The notes under the pieces are model-generated. The model did no database searches and was not told the origin of the DNA. It saw only the letters and a list, made by a program, of their open reading frames with translations. A DNA stretch of 7,308 nt from Clostridiales bacterium. Lineage in GTDB: Bacteria > Bacillota > Clostridia > Lachnospirales > Lachnospiraceae. Below are positions 6,780-7,308 of the stretch, in pieces (within the stretch, counting starts at the first letter, position 1; each line of letters begins with the position of its first letter). Position numbers and translations under genes: made by a program. The DNA lies in contig DYCJ01000013.1 of assembly GCA_019418195.1 (NCBI GenBank), positions 1 through 7,308 of the forward strand, given 5' to 3'.

Positions 6780-7256
6780 TTATTTTTCCAGGACTTTTAC
6801 GATCTCTGCAATATACATCGTATGATAATCCTTCTCCGGATACCATTTCGTGTCGCACTCTCCGTCGATAAAACATTCCGGGAGCATCTCCTGGGCATAT
6901 AGCTTTCTGCACACGAAGATTTCTTCTGCCTCTTCCACTGCAGCCGTGCCGTCGATCTCAAACGGATGCAGGCCTGCTTCCTTCCATTTGTCCTCAACAT
7001 TTCTGCCAGATACGGAACCGCATATATTTAACGATCTGCGGTATTCCTCCGGAAGAAATGACAGAGTAAAGTACCCGTTTTTATCAATGAACTCTTTTGT
7101 ATATCTCTGCGGACGTATGTAAACTGTTGCCACAGGCTTTCCCCACATGATACCTACTCCGCCCCAGCTGGCTGTCATGGTATTGCATGAATCTCCATCT
7201 CCCGCCGTGACGAGCATCCACTGTTTGCTGATCTTGTCAAACGGATTAAACTCCAA
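6780..7256 (-). CDS. Flavin reductase-like (FMN-binding split-barrel) protein
   Basis: The protein belongs to the flavin reductase-like domain family, cytosolic FMN-binding split-barrel proteins that reduce flavin with NAD(P)H or serve as flavoproteins in unknown reactions. Seen motifs are FNPF and WMLVTAG (3-6 and 13-19), the flavin-contact segment NTMTASWGG (25-33), WGKPVATVYIRPQRYTKEFI (38-57), the GSVSGRNVEDK loop (80-90), and the C-terminal DYHTMYIAEIVKV (143-155). The 158-residue length is near normal. The start is uncertain. Position 7254-7256 is TTG, not ATG, and has no ribosome-binding site directly before it. The in-frame codons further upstream still look like family sequence (ETDISSLEFNPF) but contain no ATG, GTG or other TTG before an in-frame stop at 7293-7295. 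The C-terminal end, at TAA 6780-6782, is intact. The true substrate is unknown. Confidence 0.85.
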   Translation of the reverse strand: MEFNPFDKISKQWMLVTAGDGDSCNTMTASWGGVGIMWGKPVATVYIRPQRYTKEFIDKNGYFTLSFLPEEYRRSLNICGSVSGRNVEDKWKEAGLHPFEIDGTAAVEEAEEIFVCRKLYAQEMLPECFIDGECDTKWYPEKDYHTMYIAEIVKVLEK

Positions 7257-7273
7257 TGATGAAATATCTGTTT

Positions 7274-7292
7274 CTGCTGCTGCTGTCCCTTT
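7274..7292 (-). repeat. Four CAG triplets after a purine-rich site, before the flavin reductase gene
   Basis: The minus strand carries AAAGGG (7292-7287), then ACAG and three more CAG units (CAG x4 at 7285-7274). The purine run could serve as a ribosome-binding site, but no ATG, GTG or TTG follows at normal distance. The repeat is short and may be chance. Confidence 0.3.
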
Positions 7293-7308
7293 CTACAGTC
7301 GTCAGTGC

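Noticed and set aside
7246..7308. Minus-strand frame open from the window edge to a TAA at 7246-7248
   Set aside because: It offers only about 20 codons (ending in YFIIGV) with no recognisable family; it could be the tail of an upstream gene but cannot be supported.

Overview
The window looks like chromosomal DNA of a spore-forming low-to-mid-GC Firmicute, most likely a clostridium of the Lachnospiraceae type. This is inferred from the yqfC-yqfD-phoH-ybeY order, the sporulation proteins, strong AGGAGG-type ribosome-binding sites, and flavin reductase and DUF89 proteins of a kind I associate with that family. Every gene I can support lies on the minus strand, so the region is transcribed from high to low coordinates. 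Nothing looks like a mobile element, CRISPR array, tRNA or rRNA. No gene-free stretch reaches 300 bases; the longest is about 94 bases, in front of yqfC.

Right part (about 7256 down to 4929): four small genes follow one another closely. They are a flavin reductase-like FMN protein, a three-helix membrane protein with a DUF3592-like domain, a DUF89/ARMT1-type metal-dependent phosphatase, and a Dabb-type alpha/beta-barrel protein. The last three are joined by a 4-base stop/start overlap and a 1-base gap, so they are probably translated together. A shared role in metabolite repair or stress is possible but is inference only.

Middle (4835 to 4928): a short non-coding stretch separates the two gene groups. 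It holds a hairpin with a U run on the minus strand, a candidate terminator for the upstream group. A weak sigma-E-like promoter lies inside the hairpin and could start the next operon.

Left part (about 4834 down to 1): yqfC, yqfD, phoH, ybeY, a 14-helix MurJ/SpoVB-type flippase and the first codons of a further gene (MKTKYIVGFFA...) form one tight operon with 4-base or longer overlaps and strong ribosome-binding sites. It joins mother-cell sporulation functions (YqfC, YqfD), RNA metabolism (PhoH, YbeY) and envelope lipid-linked precursor transport. Compared with Bacillus subtilis, pgpH is absent between phoH and ybeY, and dgkA-cdd-era do not follow ybeY.

Most of the window is ordinary core genome. 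The points most worth a second look are the yqfC leader hairpin, the missing conventional start codon of the flavin reductase gene, and the small uncharacterised cluster around the DUF89 protein.
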